Notes under the pieces: model-generated
Databases searched by the model: none
What the model saw: only the letters and a program-made list of their open reading frames with translations
What the model was told of the DNA's origin: nothing
Shown here: piece by piece, positions 1 to 11,700 of the stretch
Layout of the letters: the number at the start of each line of letters is the position of its first letter
How positions within the stretch are numbered: the first letter of the stretch is position 1
Source of the DNA: Porodaedalea pini
Lineage: Eukaryota > Basidiomycota > Agaricomycetes > Hymenochaetales > Hymenochaetaceae
DNA: 64,000 bases
Direction: 5' to 3'
Assembly (NCBI GenBank): GCA_002794775.1
Contig: NBAY01000107.1
Location: 30,415-94,414, forward strand
Made by a program: the position numbers and the translations under genes

Positions 1-357
1 GACGCACTCGTCGGACGGCGCACACTTCCGCTCGTCTACCCATCCATTGCGCGCCCGACGCTCATGCTCGCCGTCGCCGCGTGGAGCGTCGGCCTGAGCA
101 TGCTCTGGGGACTTAGTATGGAGACCGCGCTCGCTTTCAATGCACTCGGAATGGCCGTCGGTGGTCGGTTCCTCGCAAAAAAGAGCATGAAAGCAGACCA
201 GCGTAGTTTCTATCTGTATAATGTGAGTCTCATTGGCTTTTCTCTTGTTCCTTTGTGAATATCGCTAATTATAAATCTGAATCCTCAGGTCTGGCTGTCG
301 CTTGCACACGCGCTGCCTGCGTATTTCCGCTTCATAGCGGCTGCGCCCATATCTTAA
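1..357 (+). CDS. UbiA-like prenyltransferase, C-terminal end (partial)
   Basis: The gene enters from the left edge in frame 1. Two exons (1-222, 289-357) are joined by a GTGAGT...CAG intron at a codon boundary and end at TAA 355-357. The 96 residues contain two hydrophobic stretches and a tail (GRRTLPLVYPS near the edge, then VWLSLAHALPAYFRF) resembling the last two transmembrane helices of fungal UbiA-superfamily prenyltransferases, which attach prenyl chains to aromatic or terpenoid acceptors in membranes. The catalytic Asp-rich motifs would lie outside the window, so the family call rests on the C-terminal pattern only. Confidence 0.5.
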
Positions 358-2138
358 ACTGCGAAGGGATGTAACTCTCGATTCAACTTGGAGGTGTCTA
401 ATGCTTCGCATTGGCTGTGGATATCAGGGATAACTTTGCCGGTAAAAAGGTATAGAACTATGTAAACGCCTTCTGGAGAGAACACAAAGTTCTCAACTTT
501 GTAACCATTGTTTAAAGCGATATACAATCTAACTTGCTTATTTAAATTACTTCATTCAAAGGGGGATTTCGACTCAAAAGTCGTCCTTTGGTTGTTCAAG
601 TCGTCATCGAAGTTCTTTATTTTTAGTACGACTTTCATGACAGACTCAAGGAAACGTCCCCAGATGTTGATCAGCGATCTCTTCTGGATACATTCTCAGC
701 TCCGACCATTCAGACATGACTATAATAAGTAAAAACGTCGTAGCAAATGATCATCCGGTAAACTGCCCGGCGCTGATGCCCATGTATTGCACGACCTGCC
801 TCACCTCGTTCGCGTCACCATGACAAATCTCAATCCAGAGCTTGAAGCCAACATTGATATAGCTCCGCTGAGACATCAAACTCACATAATTAGAACAGGA
901 AGTGGGCTGAACGCAGAATAGGCGGGGCGCAAGTCTTGATGTTGCAAAGCTCGAACCGTCACTCACGGTCCGTGTGATACATAAATGCAGGTTCGTGTTC
1001 GGGAAGTGTGGCATTGCACGTCGGCGTAGGGTTCTGCGAACGTCCGCTCATAAAAATGCTTCTCGGACCGTTGGCGTCGACAAAATTAGGCGGGAACTGT
1101 CGGCACTCTTGGACTGGCACATTGCAATAGCCTTCGTTCTCGTTGTCTACCCAATGTACCCATTGGAGCGACAAAAATTAGACAATATTGTTCGGATAAA
1201 GTTGACTGCATACTCTCTATAATGTGATAAATGCTGCATTGATGAGGACGTGTACGTGTGGGCTACTCCGGACATCACGAAAAAGTCGCGTCGCCTGTAT
1301 TGTCTTGTATACCTTGTAAGGTAATAGAAGTGTGTTAGTCAGCTTGTCATGTGCCAAAATGTCTTTGAGTCGGATACAAGCTTGTTACAAGAGTTTTTGT
1401 GCAATACAAGGCATATACAAGACAGATAGATAATTACAAAAAATATACCATACTTTTATCATTTTGTATTCTGATTATATGCCCTCCAAAAGTCTGATGT
1501 CCGAGCTGTAATGTATTTATTCTACTGAGTATGCCTGACAATGAAGCCAAAAGGCTCTTCACAGGTTTATATGTTGGGTGTCAGCTCATTAGTATTATTA
1601 AAAGAGTGTAAAATAAATTTTGGCAAACAAATAATGCACTACAGGAATTTTTATTTATTATTTGTGCGGTGAAAGAGAATGTTTTTAGCTCAAGTGAGCA
1701 GGGTTCACGATTATGGAAGGAGATTCCCACAGGTACTGCGCTTAAAACCAAAAATGCAAAGTGCGTATCACTTCTTCCGCCCTCCACCATCATTAATGTG
1801 CCTAGCATGCGCACCTATCCACTGCCTCCGTCACTGGCCACCGCCCTCCCTCCTTTCGTTGTCGTGCGTCCTCGTGGATGGCCAAGGGACTCGTCAACGT
1901 CCATGAAGTGTTTGTGTGGTCTGGGCTAGTTAGTAGTTATTAGTGGCCATGGAATCTATTTTTTTTGCAAAACATTCTGTGTGTGACGGACTCGCAAATC
2001 TCTCGCTCTAAAGTACCTGCCTGCAAATGAAAAGTTGCAGTTCATGGTCTACGGCCCTGGTAAGACCGAAGTGCACAAGCAGGGAATGCAAAGAAACTCG
2101 GTGCTGACGGTTTCCTTAGTTACCAAGTAAGGCCGCAT
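358..2138. other. mostly non-coding stretch
   Basis: Apart from the possible remnant at about 750-1150 I see no gene. The segment at 1300-1500 is AT-rich with recurring TTGTATA/ATACAAG words but no regular repeat unit. Confidence 0.5.
870..1150 (-). pseudogene. possible remnant of an unrecognised cysteine-containing gene
   Basis: Two minus-strand open stretches lie end to end. The upstream one (about 1150-963) has Cys at intervals (GYCNVPVQEC, PTCNAT) and stops at a GTGAGT donor-like site. The downstream one (about 871-751) reads SYINVGFKLWIEICHGD after an acceptor-like CTCAG. The implied 90-bp intron does not keep frame, so the piece looks broken or mis-modelled. I do not recognise the family. 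Confidence 0.2.
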
Positions 2139-2139
2139 T

Positions 2140-2310
2140 ATGGTGTGTGGCCGCTCTGTCATCCAGCCAGCAGATACAAACACCATCGCTTTCGTTGATG
2201 AAAATCGACATTTCATGATGACGTCGGACGACAAAACGATCCGTGCTTGGGACCTTAGTCATTATCAATTATATCGCAGTGCCTTTCATGCACTCCATGC
2301 TTCACCCGGC
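2140..2310 (+). pseudogene. fragment of a Prp17/CDC40-like WD40 splicing factor
   Basis: The translation contains NTIAFVDENRHFMMTSDD followed by KTIRAWDL. This closely matches the WD40 blade of the second-step splicing factor Prp17/CDC40 (pattern NTITFVDENRRF..TSDDKTIRAWD). Only this one blade is recognisable; the reading continues into unrelated residues and nothing upstream resembles the rest of the propeller. It is therefore a gene fragment, probably not functional, lying about 300 bp upstream of a kinase fragment in the same orientation. Confidence 0.6.
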
Positions 2311-2597
2311 GAGTCCAGGCTTGTCCGGTCAACAAACGACGACATCCTCTCAGACCCTCTTCGTCATCGTCCATCACAGCGAGCTCAACTTCAGCACAGT
2401 CTCTCTTTAGCGGCGGCTAGATTATTGTTGTCGATCGGCAGAGTTTAGAGAAGTGCGAGTGTGGAGAGTCCGTGTGAGTCCTTTGCCTATCTGTCTTACT
2501 ATCCCAGCCGTTCGACTGAAGCTCGAGTCGGCCTCAAAGCTCAGTTCAGATATAAACACGGTTGAACACCATCGATGACGGACGGCAGACTATCCCC

Positions 2598-3060
2598 CAC
2601 ATGATCGGTCCATGGAAAATCGGCAGGACAATTGGCAAGGGCGCGATGGGTCAGTCTCTCCAAAATATTCATTAATGTCAACTACTTATTTGTTGATATT
2701 AATGTGAGGATTGCACGCCACTCGAAGACGGGTAAACATGCCGCCATCAAGATCATGTCGAAGATGCAAGTCGTACAAGTCCTGTCGTTCATTGAACAAC
2801 CTCGAGGATGAAGCTGAGCGCATAGTGCTTGCACTCGAGCGTGCGATCGTTGTCATGAAAGTCATGGATCATCCAAACATCATGAGTCTATACAATGTCT
2901 GGGAGACTTCTGGCGAGCTATACCTCATATTGGAGTATGTCAAAGGCGGCGAACTTTTCGACTACATCATAGAACGAGGTCGTCTTTCAGAATCCGAAGC
3001 GCTCGACTATTTCCAGCAGGAAAGTGGATCAGGATGGCTTAATCAAGCTCAGGGTAAGTT
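2598..3060 (+). pseudogene. truncated Gin4/Hsl1-like Ser/Thr kinase fragment
   Basis: The N-lobe start IGPWKIGRTIGKGAMG (2604-2649) is followed by an intron-like gap. Then comes VRIARHSKTGKHAAIKIMSK with the VAIK-type lysine (from about 2702), a frameshift near 2815, and LYLILEYVKGGELFDYI (about 2917-2970). This is the N-lobe and hinge of fungal Nim1-family kinases (Gin4/Hsl1/Kcc4; bud-neck and mitotic-entry regulators). The copy ends before the catalytic loop (no HRD or DFG). Loss of frame and truncation make it a pseudogene fragment. The retained intron-like gap suggests a DNA-level rather than cDNA origin. Confidence 0.7.
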
Positions 3061-3070
3061 CACTGACTAG

Positions 3071-3710
3071 TCATCTTCTATTGTTTGCTAACATTGTTCA
3101 ACGTAGGACTAGCGCCTTTCTGCAACCCTTGTATTGTACTTATTGTGTATCCCATACGATTTGCGACTCGGTTGCATCATAATACACCATACTCACTCAC
3201 TGTCAAGAACAATTTCGATGACCCACAAACTCTGCTATGAAGCTTCAATCTATAGAGTGCCAGGATTGCCCCAAAGTGATAAACTGAGCTCTATAGATCT
3301 ACTACAACACCTATGCATACGTTAGTATACAGAGCGCGAATTTCAACTATCTTGGCTTTGAGTGGCTGTTTATTTGTTTTAACAAGTCCGCAATGAAATA
3401 AGATCTACGGTATAGCAAGAACAACATGAATACGCATCGGGCGACATTTAGGATTACCGCTCGGCATCAACAAGAACCATAGGACACAGAGCAACGCTAC
3501 GAAAACAGCGCTAAGAGCAGAAATATATGTCTTGTTGTAGCAAGTTTAGAAATAATTTCTCACAGGTACTGCGCTCAAAACACTGCGGAGAATGCCACGA
3601 ACACCTTCTGCTCTCCTGTCGTCGAACTCGTGCCTGACACTAGTGCTAGTAATTGAAGCAATCGAACAGGTCGATCGAATACATCGAAAGTCAAAAACCG
3701 AATAGCAAGA
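3071..3710. other. non-coding stretch upstream of the Spt5-like gene
   Basis: No ORF with recognisable features and no repeat structure seen; it would contain the promoter of the gene starting at 3711. Confidence 0.45.
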
Positions 3711-6552
3711 ATGTCAAAACGTGTAAATGCCAATCAGCACTAGTTCAAAGCGCTAGATTGGACTTAATGAGAAACATAGACTCGTAGTGACATTGAGGCG
3801 CTTGTGGAGCGCTTTTTCGATAGAGAGGCATATGCCTTTGACGACAACGACAACGACGAAGATACGAACGATGCAGAAGAAGATGAGTTATCTGTTAGTA
3901 TTATATACAGAGAAATTATTCTAATTCATTTTTGTATATCTACGTTTCGTAGACGATAGTCCCATCGCAAGCTCATCTCGCCTTCCTGGTCCATCTATTG
4001 CCTATCTGCCCTTTGATGACGATGCTGAAGCAATCATGGAATGCCTCAAGAAGCGTGCGCGCATGTATGAGGCTGACTCAAGCATTACGCATCCCGTCCT
4101 GCAACCATTAATGCGGACGAGTCGTTTTCCACAGGAGTCAGGCATTGATGACTCAAGATATTTACTTCTGATGATTCGGGTTTCTGTAAGTTCACTTGTT
4201 TTGTTGTTTGCTGCATGTAACTAATGCACTTTGAAGTCTGGTTTGGGGAGCCATCTTGCTTTCCTGGCGAGTGAATGGCTACCACGCCATTGTCTCTCAT
4301 TTATCGTTCCTACGCTTCCTCACCAAATATATGTGTGGTCCCCCGACCAAAAAACAGTATACGATGCGTTCGAGAGGTGCTCCCATCCCATACAGTCTCG
4401 GCAAATGAGCATTGTCCCTCGAGATGAAGTGAATGAAGTGTTCGACTGGAAGGAGGGACGGCGCGCACCGGACTTTCGTGTGGGGAATTGGGTTACTGTG
4501 CAGCATGGACTGTATAAGAACGATCTAGCCATCATACGGCATGTTCTGGAAGGCGATGGTTTGGGTCTGGCTGTCATCCCACGCATAGGCATAAACACAC
4601 CCTCCAGGTCGACACGTCTGGAAAAAAAATTGGCATTTGCAGATGTTTTGGAGAGGCAGTATCCCAACAATCAGGTCATTCGCATCTCGGAGAACACATT
4701 TTCTTTTCGAGGCGAGTGATATGTTGATCACCTCCGTATGCTGACTGTCCCCGGGCTTCATTCGGTTAAAAAGGCGTCCCCCACACTGGAGGATGTTTTT
4801 TATTTTGCGCACACTGATGGTGAACTAGAACTCATCGAGCCCTTTCTGCATCGGTTTGATGTTGTGGTTGTCACCCAAGGACAGTATCAGAGTATGGCTG
4901 GCACGGTATCGTCAATAGACAATGAATTTTGCGTCTTAGCTCAATCTTGCCGAGTTGACAAATTTGTCAGAGCTTCCATGGAACAGGGCAACAGAAAGGT
5001 GCTGCAGTGTCTAGTTTCCCGCTCGCAAGTCAGGCATATACAAGACACCTCGCCAGACTTACCAGAAATTACGGTCTCTCGCAAGGAAATACGCAGGTTA
5101 TTGTCCATGGGGGATCACGTTGTCGTGAAGGTTGGACCTCGAAAGGGAACTAAGGGCATAATAATGTCCATCGATAACAAATCTATCTTGCTGTATGTCA
5201 GCGACTCTAATGACTTTGTAAGTCTTTCATTTCATACTATACTATTGTAGCTAATATAAATCGTTAGGTGGACATACGACGCATTTGGGTCAAAACAAAG
5301 GATGAAGACAACAGTCCTGGACTTCGTAGAGCACAGCCGACTGATGTATACATCAACGCGCCTGTTATTTTAATGAAACTGCCTTTCAAAGGTCGAACAG
5401 GCATTGTAATGGCAATGGAGAACAAAGCGGTGACTGTCGCACTATTCGGTAGGAAGAGAGCGGAAGTAAGTATAGATTTCAGTATATACAAGACAAAGCT
5501 GTCACTTACGGGCTTCTGTAAGGTCGAAGAGCACATGAGCGACGTGCAAGTCATCCTCCCATATACCGATGTCAATGCCGTGTTGAACGACTTGGCTATG
5601 TTCTCGCCGGAAAAACGTAGCGTGTACGTTGGCATGCCTGTGCTTATTCGAGGCAACAAAGGAGCGGCAAGACATGCAAAGGGACTGCTAGGCTATGTCC
5701 AGCATGTCGACAGTACTGCAAAGAAAGCCCAAGTCTCCTACGGCGACACTAATAAAGTGTCTATGTTTTCTCTCTCAAACCTTGTTTCTCTGTGAGGTTT
5801 TTGTATTTCTCGTTTAGCTTGAAGATCACTGACATAGTACTTGCAGCAATAACTACCAATGCTTGGATGAAGCACGCCCTCTCTCAACAGCGGAGGTAGA
5901 TGACCTGACAGCGTGGTTCTCCGACCTACGAAAGTCGGGACCTGTACCATGCCCGTTAACTCTGCCGCCACTCCCATCATCCTCTCAGGACGCATGGTCG
6001 CTGACAGAAGAGGAACTTAACAGCGGTCGGGAACCACTTGGGCCAATTACAGGTGAGTTACAATACTAATTAATTCATGTGCACTGGCCTACTAATGCAC
6101 TTGCAGATTTCACTTCAACAGGCATGTGGATTTTCTCGCCAGCTTTACGGACTATTTCGTCTCAATACAAGGTGTTGGTTCGTCAAATAAATGGGAACCG
6201 GTCTGGCTTCGTTCGGTATGACCGCCCTGACTTTGAAGACCATCTGATCTGCGCGGAGCGTAAAACCCATTCATCTTGCCATGTATATGTGGATGTAGAT
6301 TCGGGCCATAGGGCATCAACAACTCTATCGTTTGTCTCAGATCTCAGTACGTGCACTCCCCGAAAAAAAAAGGAACTTTGCGCACAGGTCACGGGAGCCG
6401 CAGGCTCAGTCGGGACGATCTATACAGTTGCCGGCCTTCCGCTAACTCGCGACGGAGGTGGAAAAAAAATCACGGTTTTCTTACCTGGTACCAAGACGGT
6501 TAAGGACCTTCCCGCCTCGATCCTGACGGTTGTCGAACCCCTTGGACGCTGA
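3711..6552 (+). CDS. Spt5-like NGN/KOW protein, copy 1, with an in-frame TGA
   Basis: Eight exons fit: 3711-3722, 3780-3897, 3953-4185, 4237-5217, 5268-5465, 5523-5791, 5847-6052, 6107-6552 (2463 nt, 821 codons; introns of 50-57 bp). The protein has an acidic N-terminus (DDNDNDEDTND), an NGN-like region and a KOW-type segment (VGNWVTVQHGLYKNDLAIIR). It also has further KOW-like modules such as VVVKVGPRKGTKGIIMSI and VILMKLPFKGRTGIVMAM. The order recalls Spt5, the transcription elongation factor paired with Spt4, but sequence and length differ, so this is a diverged family and not the orthologue. Codon 282 is TGA (4717-4719) where the paralogue at 39.8-42.8 kb reads on; the frame continues open after it, consistent with CGA to TGA. 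The 57-bp intron at 5466-5522 has no stop and could be retained. Probably a recent pseudogene. Confidence 0.75.
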
Positions 6553-7008
6553 ATATTGCATAGATACTCGGTTCACTCATGTAGATTAAATTATTGCATA
6601 AATTATTGATTTCATGGTGCATTTATTCAGTCGGCTGTAAGTCTTCACTGAATATCCTACAGGCCGGATTCAAGCATGTACATATAGTAATTCGTGTGCT
6701 CTTTCCCGTCATTGTGTGATACCTAACGTATCCGTAACCAACGCTCCCATCTGTAAATACTTTCTAATGTATCTGAAGCTAAAACTCCCATCCGTAAATA
6801 CTTTGGAGAAGGGAATTCAATGAATGATAAGGCTCCTTTGTGCTCGCTGCTCTGCGCGGTTGCCCACACCATAATCCAGTGTCTTGATTAGTCTCTGCTG
6901 CATACACGCTCGCTCGTCTCCGCTGACAGCTGCCTGTTCAAAAACCCGAGTTGCCCCCCGCCATGTTAGTTTCACTCGCCCCCAGTGCAACTCTGGACAC
7001 CGATAAGC
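6553..7008. other. intergenic, promoter side of the 7.0-kb gene
   Basis: No gene seen. An imperfect local duplication is visible at about 6735-6810 (CTCCCATCTGTAAATACTTT and CTCCCATCCGTAAATACTTT). Confidence 0.5.
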
Positions 7009-7660
7009 ATGTCGCAGTAAGGATCAAACAACTTTATTTTCACCTGGCTCCGTTCATTCATTCCTTTATTTTTCAGAGTAACGCCGCTACGGCAGACCGC
7101 TAGAAGGACAGGGAGACCGGGGATGCCCCCCTTGCAGCCGACCGAGCTTGTCTACGCTGGGGCCAACACACCGCCGTGCAATCGATACGCGTTGCTCTAC
7201 GGTGCCCGTTTTTCTGAGGCAGAGAAATGCAACCAACTCGAAAGCTTCATATTGCAGCTTACCCGTCTCCATATCCCGCATTTCACCGTTCAAGAAGCCA
7301 ATGAAGATAGCGGGTGGAACTACCATGTGTTCGAGCTAGCCTCTTACCCTGAAGGTCGCCCCGTCATCTTCATGCAGTTACTCGACATCGACGGGTCCAG
7401 CTTTGAGATTGGGAAATTCGCCAGATGGTTTTGCCCCCTTTGTCTTCCTGCTGTCCAATATGATGGACACGTTGCTCTCGAGGACCACCTCCAAACAACC
7501 CACTGGCAACTCAAGTATGAATGGAAAGGCATTGGAAACGTACGTATGTGCTTTATTTTTTTTGTGCATATACTGACTAGTCTTCAAGGTGGATCGCTGG
7601 GGCGCCGACGGAAAGTACTTGCTCCTGGACCTGAAGATCCTAGATGACCACGAAGTCTAA
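7009..7660 (+). CDS. hypothetical protein with a C2H2-like zinc-finger pattern
   Basis: Three exons (7009-7016, 7077-7539, 7589-7660) give 180 residues. The start ATG at 7009 was chosen because splicing a 60-bp intron (donor GTAAGG, acceptor TTTCAG) joins it in frame to the long exon. The middle contains CPLC, then 14 residues later H-x4-H (GHVALEDH, LQTTH), a possible zinc-binding C2-H2 arrangement. There is no signal peptide or membrane segment, so a cytoplasmic or nuclear protein is likely. I do not recognise the family; the codon pattern and clean introns argue for a real gene. Confidence 0.65.
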
Positions 7661-8098
7661 CTGTTCAGTTCTGGTGAAGGAGGGTGACGCTCGGATCTTT
7701 GCTGATAAATTTTGAATGGGATACGGAGGTATAACCGAGTGTTTGCACTGGTTTTTTTTTTCTATACTTGAATTGGAATCGGAACCTGTCTGTATGCACA
7801 TTGTAAATGAAAAGTCATATAACGGATAGTCCATGACGTTGTCCGTAGTGAATCCGTGTGTTTTGTAATGCTAGGGGGTTTAAGCGAGCCGCGTCAAATG
7901 AAGGTTCAATGCGCTTCGTAGACGCTATGCTCGTGATCTACAAATTACTCCTTTCGGAGCCCGAGGAGCACTGTCAGCTTGTATTATGTCATTCTCAAAC
8001 TCAAGATCGGCAATGACGTAGCTATCAAGTGCGCACTGTGTCACGTCGCGTCCCACCTTCTGTCGTTTCCTCACTCCACCCACAACAGTACCCAGAAA

Positions 8099-8627
8099 AT
8101 GTCAACCAAGTCAACCAGCCAGTACACAGTTCCATCTAGGTGGATAGAGGCCGACTTTCTCATCCGTACATTTGTCATTAATTTTACTTTGTATTATTGA
8201 CATATATATATCTAGCCGGTCTTCGACATAGCCGTCTCCTTCGAGGCCAAGAGCGTCCAAGTCACCATGGAGCTCCCCAGGGTCGAAAGAGAGAATGTTG
8301 ACGTCTCCGTGCTGAACAACCTCATTATTGTCGGCGGCCAAAAAATCATTCACGTACCCATCAACAAAGATGAAATCGTGCATAGCGGCCATCAGGGTGG
8401 CCGCTTCTCACAGATCTTCACAACCGAGTCTGCCATTCAAGTAAGTCCTTCAGTAATCTCGTTTACTTTGTCGATATCAATTGAACTACTCTCAGCCGTC
8501 TGACATCAAATGGGACCTGAAAAATGGAATATTTACCATGATTTATCCAGACGCCGGAGTTGCTTTGCTGATGCAGAAGGGTGGCGATAAGAAAGGAGAG
8601 AAACAGTCTCAGGGCAATGCTAAGTAA
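8099..8627 (+). CDS. Hsp20/alpha-crystallin-like small protein
   Basis: Best model: 8099-8165, 8232-8440, 8496-8627 (135 residues). Exons 2-3 encode the beta-sandwich pattern of small heat-shock proteins: VQVTMELPRVERENVDVSV (ELPG..KEDV.V-like), LIIVGGQK, a GRFSQIF strand and IKWDLKNGIFTMIYP near the C-terminus, the counterpart of A.LENGVLTV..P. These act as ATP-independent holdases. The 5' end is uncertain: acceptor 8215 would give a longer, more family-like start (PVFDIAVSF) but no good phase-0 donor is visible. The C-terminus is Lys-rich rather than carrying an IxI motif. Confidence 0.7.
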
Positions 8628-8744
8628 ATACATGCTTCGTTTCCATGTATGATATGAGCAGTAGCCAAGCGAATGATAACTCGTCTCCTCACTGTATGCA
8701 TCCGAAAAACAGAGAGTTTAAATTTGTTCACTTTATAAACTATT

Positions 8745-11700
8745 TTACAACTCTGCATATCCTTCAGACTCGTCTCCATCGTGCTCTTCATCATCTTTGT
8801 CAAGAAGTGCAAGCTCATCATCTAGATCCATTTCTTCACCCTCCCCTTCGCCGTCCTCCTCCTCTTCTGAATTCTGAGAGTCGTTTGCCTCAATTTCATC
8901 TTCTGAATTCTCCTCCAATTCCATTGCCTGTCCATCTGGTTCACTATTGCTGATGTCCAATCGAATATCCTTCATCAGGGTGTTGTTTAGGTGCCAGGTT
9001 GATTTATGCCCTATTCCTCCACCTCGATGCCTCATGAACATATCTCGATCAACAAATCTTTGTAAATCCTGTTAGATAGACAGGAACAAAATACTTGACT
9101 AATACGTACATGTTCACATAGTAGTAGCAGAAGTCTTCATCGTTTTCTGATGGCAGACGAGCGAGAGAAGGAGGGAGGAGGCCTCGAGTGCGACCTTGAG
9201 CAAAGCCAGGGATTAAGTGAGCACCTTGAATAATCAGCTCGGGATCCAGAAATCCAAAGGCGTCAAGTTCAGAGTGATGAACGAACTGGACTCGAGGGAG
9301 GTGCTTCACAGCAAAGCCAGAACGTATACTTGAATCAATTTGAAACCACCGGACCCAGACAATGTCGATTCTCTTGAAGTTCTGAGTACACGAGCCAGGG
9401 CCAGTATGAGCAACATCCACATGAAAGAGGCTGATGATTCGTGCATATTCGTAAGGGTGTTCAGACTGAGATTCCAGAGAAAGTAGCATAATATCTGCAT
9501 GAGTTCGAGGATTGAGGGAGTCCTGCGATCGCCGAATATCGTAAGATGTATAATTGATCCGTAGCACTTTGTGTTGATAGACTTTGTCGTTCTTGATGCG
9601 TAGACCATTGATTTCATCCGGAGTGAATATATCGTCTTCACTTCTGGAGAGTAGGCGACTGAGGATATGTGACCGGAGATCCTCTATAAAATTCTAGCCA
9701 TGATTTTCAGTGAGTAGATCTAATTTAAAATAAACAGAACAAACTTTGAGTGCCGGATCGTGTTCATTTTCATCAAGCCATGAGGATAAATAGAACGAGA
9801 ACTTCTTCGACATTGCCATATGATAATGAATGTCAGGAGACGTATTTGGGAGAGGCTCAGAAATGGCAGAAGAAAGCGAAGGGTTTGTGATTTTGTCAGA
9901 GCATTTAGATGCATCCGTGAAAGCAATTCGAGTATGTATGTTGCGCAATTTGCGTCCACGGCCTTCGAGTTTTGCGATATCTTTGGTGGCATCCTTCTTA
10001 TTTGTTCTCCCAAACATGTGTTTGACTCGCCTGTGTTGCGCTTCGCCCTGTTGAATTTAATGAGCAAGTAAAGTTCAACGGAAAAAAGGGACATACATTT
10101 TGTGTACTGAATGAGTCAGATGTGCTGAATCGTCAAATCGCCTCTGCGTACCCACCGAGAGCATGAAATTTAGGAGTGTTTATGTTGAGCTCCTTACGTT
10201 TTGCAGTAATCTTCATCGACCTTTCATCTGGCTTGGTAACCCCCTTCTTGACCATGGCTGCTTGGCGACGTCCTCGAGCTGCTATCTCTTTTGGTAGCTC
10301 CCGGGTTTCATATACCGCACATGTAGTCTTCTTGAATAGATGAACTTGCTGTCCTAGTGCTGTCGTAGTCCATTCAAGAAGCTGTATAGTCGTATCTGTA
10401 TGAATACGGAGCTTCGCGTAGGTATGCCAGGTTGCCAGAGTGAATATAAGATCAAGAATGATTTTATTGTGTTTTCCTGGAAGGAGGTCCTCAAACACTG
10501 GAAGAGCGCACTGGAAAACAGACGGCAAAACTAAGATGTGTTTGTGAAATAATAGTAGATAACTTACTTGCAGCATATCTTCAGAATTCTGGGCCGCGAG
10601 CTTTCTCATGGCAGCAGTGTTGTCTGTAAAGCGTCGAATTGTGCTTGCGCCGAACGCTGGGACAAGGCGATACCTTTACAGATTTTTAATTAGTCCTGTA
10701 TCTCTGCTATTGGCTCCATGTACTTGCCTTCTATTGAGAATGGATACTGTATCACCTCCTTGTGCAACAAGTATGCGCATCAAATGAGTGAAAATTGACT
10801 TCCATACACCGAGTTCGAACTCATGCAGGAGATCAGGGGCAAACATGTCGTGAAAATTGAATCCATGTTTTGAAAGCATCGAGAAAGCATTCTATTACAG
10901 GTATAGTATAGAACTGTTTTGAGTGCGGCTCAGGTGGAGAACATAACACTCACGTTAAGGGGAATGAGCGAGCCTTCCTTCAGTATATTCTTTACTTTTG
11001 TAGATTCGACTGGTGTACCGAGCTCAAAGATCCATTTTCATGTCTTTGCAATCTTCTCCTGCCGCTGGGAGTTGTCAATGCATCTATGCGCTCGTCGCTG
11101 CTTATCGACCGTTGTGCCAAGCTGGTGAATGTGCTTCAAGGGTATTAGGCATGATGGACATGGAAATTGACCCAGAACCCGAAGAGTAGCAACGAGCATT
11201 CTATTAAGAGAGTCAGTATAGTAGCATGATAGATTATACAACTGACCTCTCCGGGTAATCTGCAGAATAAATTACAATTCTTGGAAACATTCTCCGGAGT
11301 ATCTGATCTGAGCAAAGGAACATAATGCCTGACTCGTAGGCCTTGAGGAATTCCGGGTGAAGGAGAACTAAGGACAAAACTGCTTGCATCAGTTCGCGCT
11401 TGAGATGCGTGAGGAGCTGGGATGAGGCAGAGCAATTGTAAGTGTCGCTATATGTTTCCTGGATCGAAGCTGGTAGCTAGAAGCAAGATACGAGGCATTT
11501 AAGAAAAGGTATGAATATAAATCTGCGCAACGTACCGATGGGATATATGCTAAATGATGACAAGTGGGTTCTGTAATTTTACAGCGCATATATTTTGATT
11601 GCCTGCCCAGATACATGTAGAGAGGCCAGAGCGAAGCGGTTCCAAAGTTCGCCAGATGAGTAGAGTTGGAATAGAGCATGATGGGAAGTACACAATTTTC

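Noticed and set aside
4716..4772. a 57-bp GT-AG intron that would splice out the TGA of Spt5-like copy 1
   Set aside because: It would also delete a segment (LTVPGLHSVKK) that is conserved in the paralogue, so a true premature stop is more likely.
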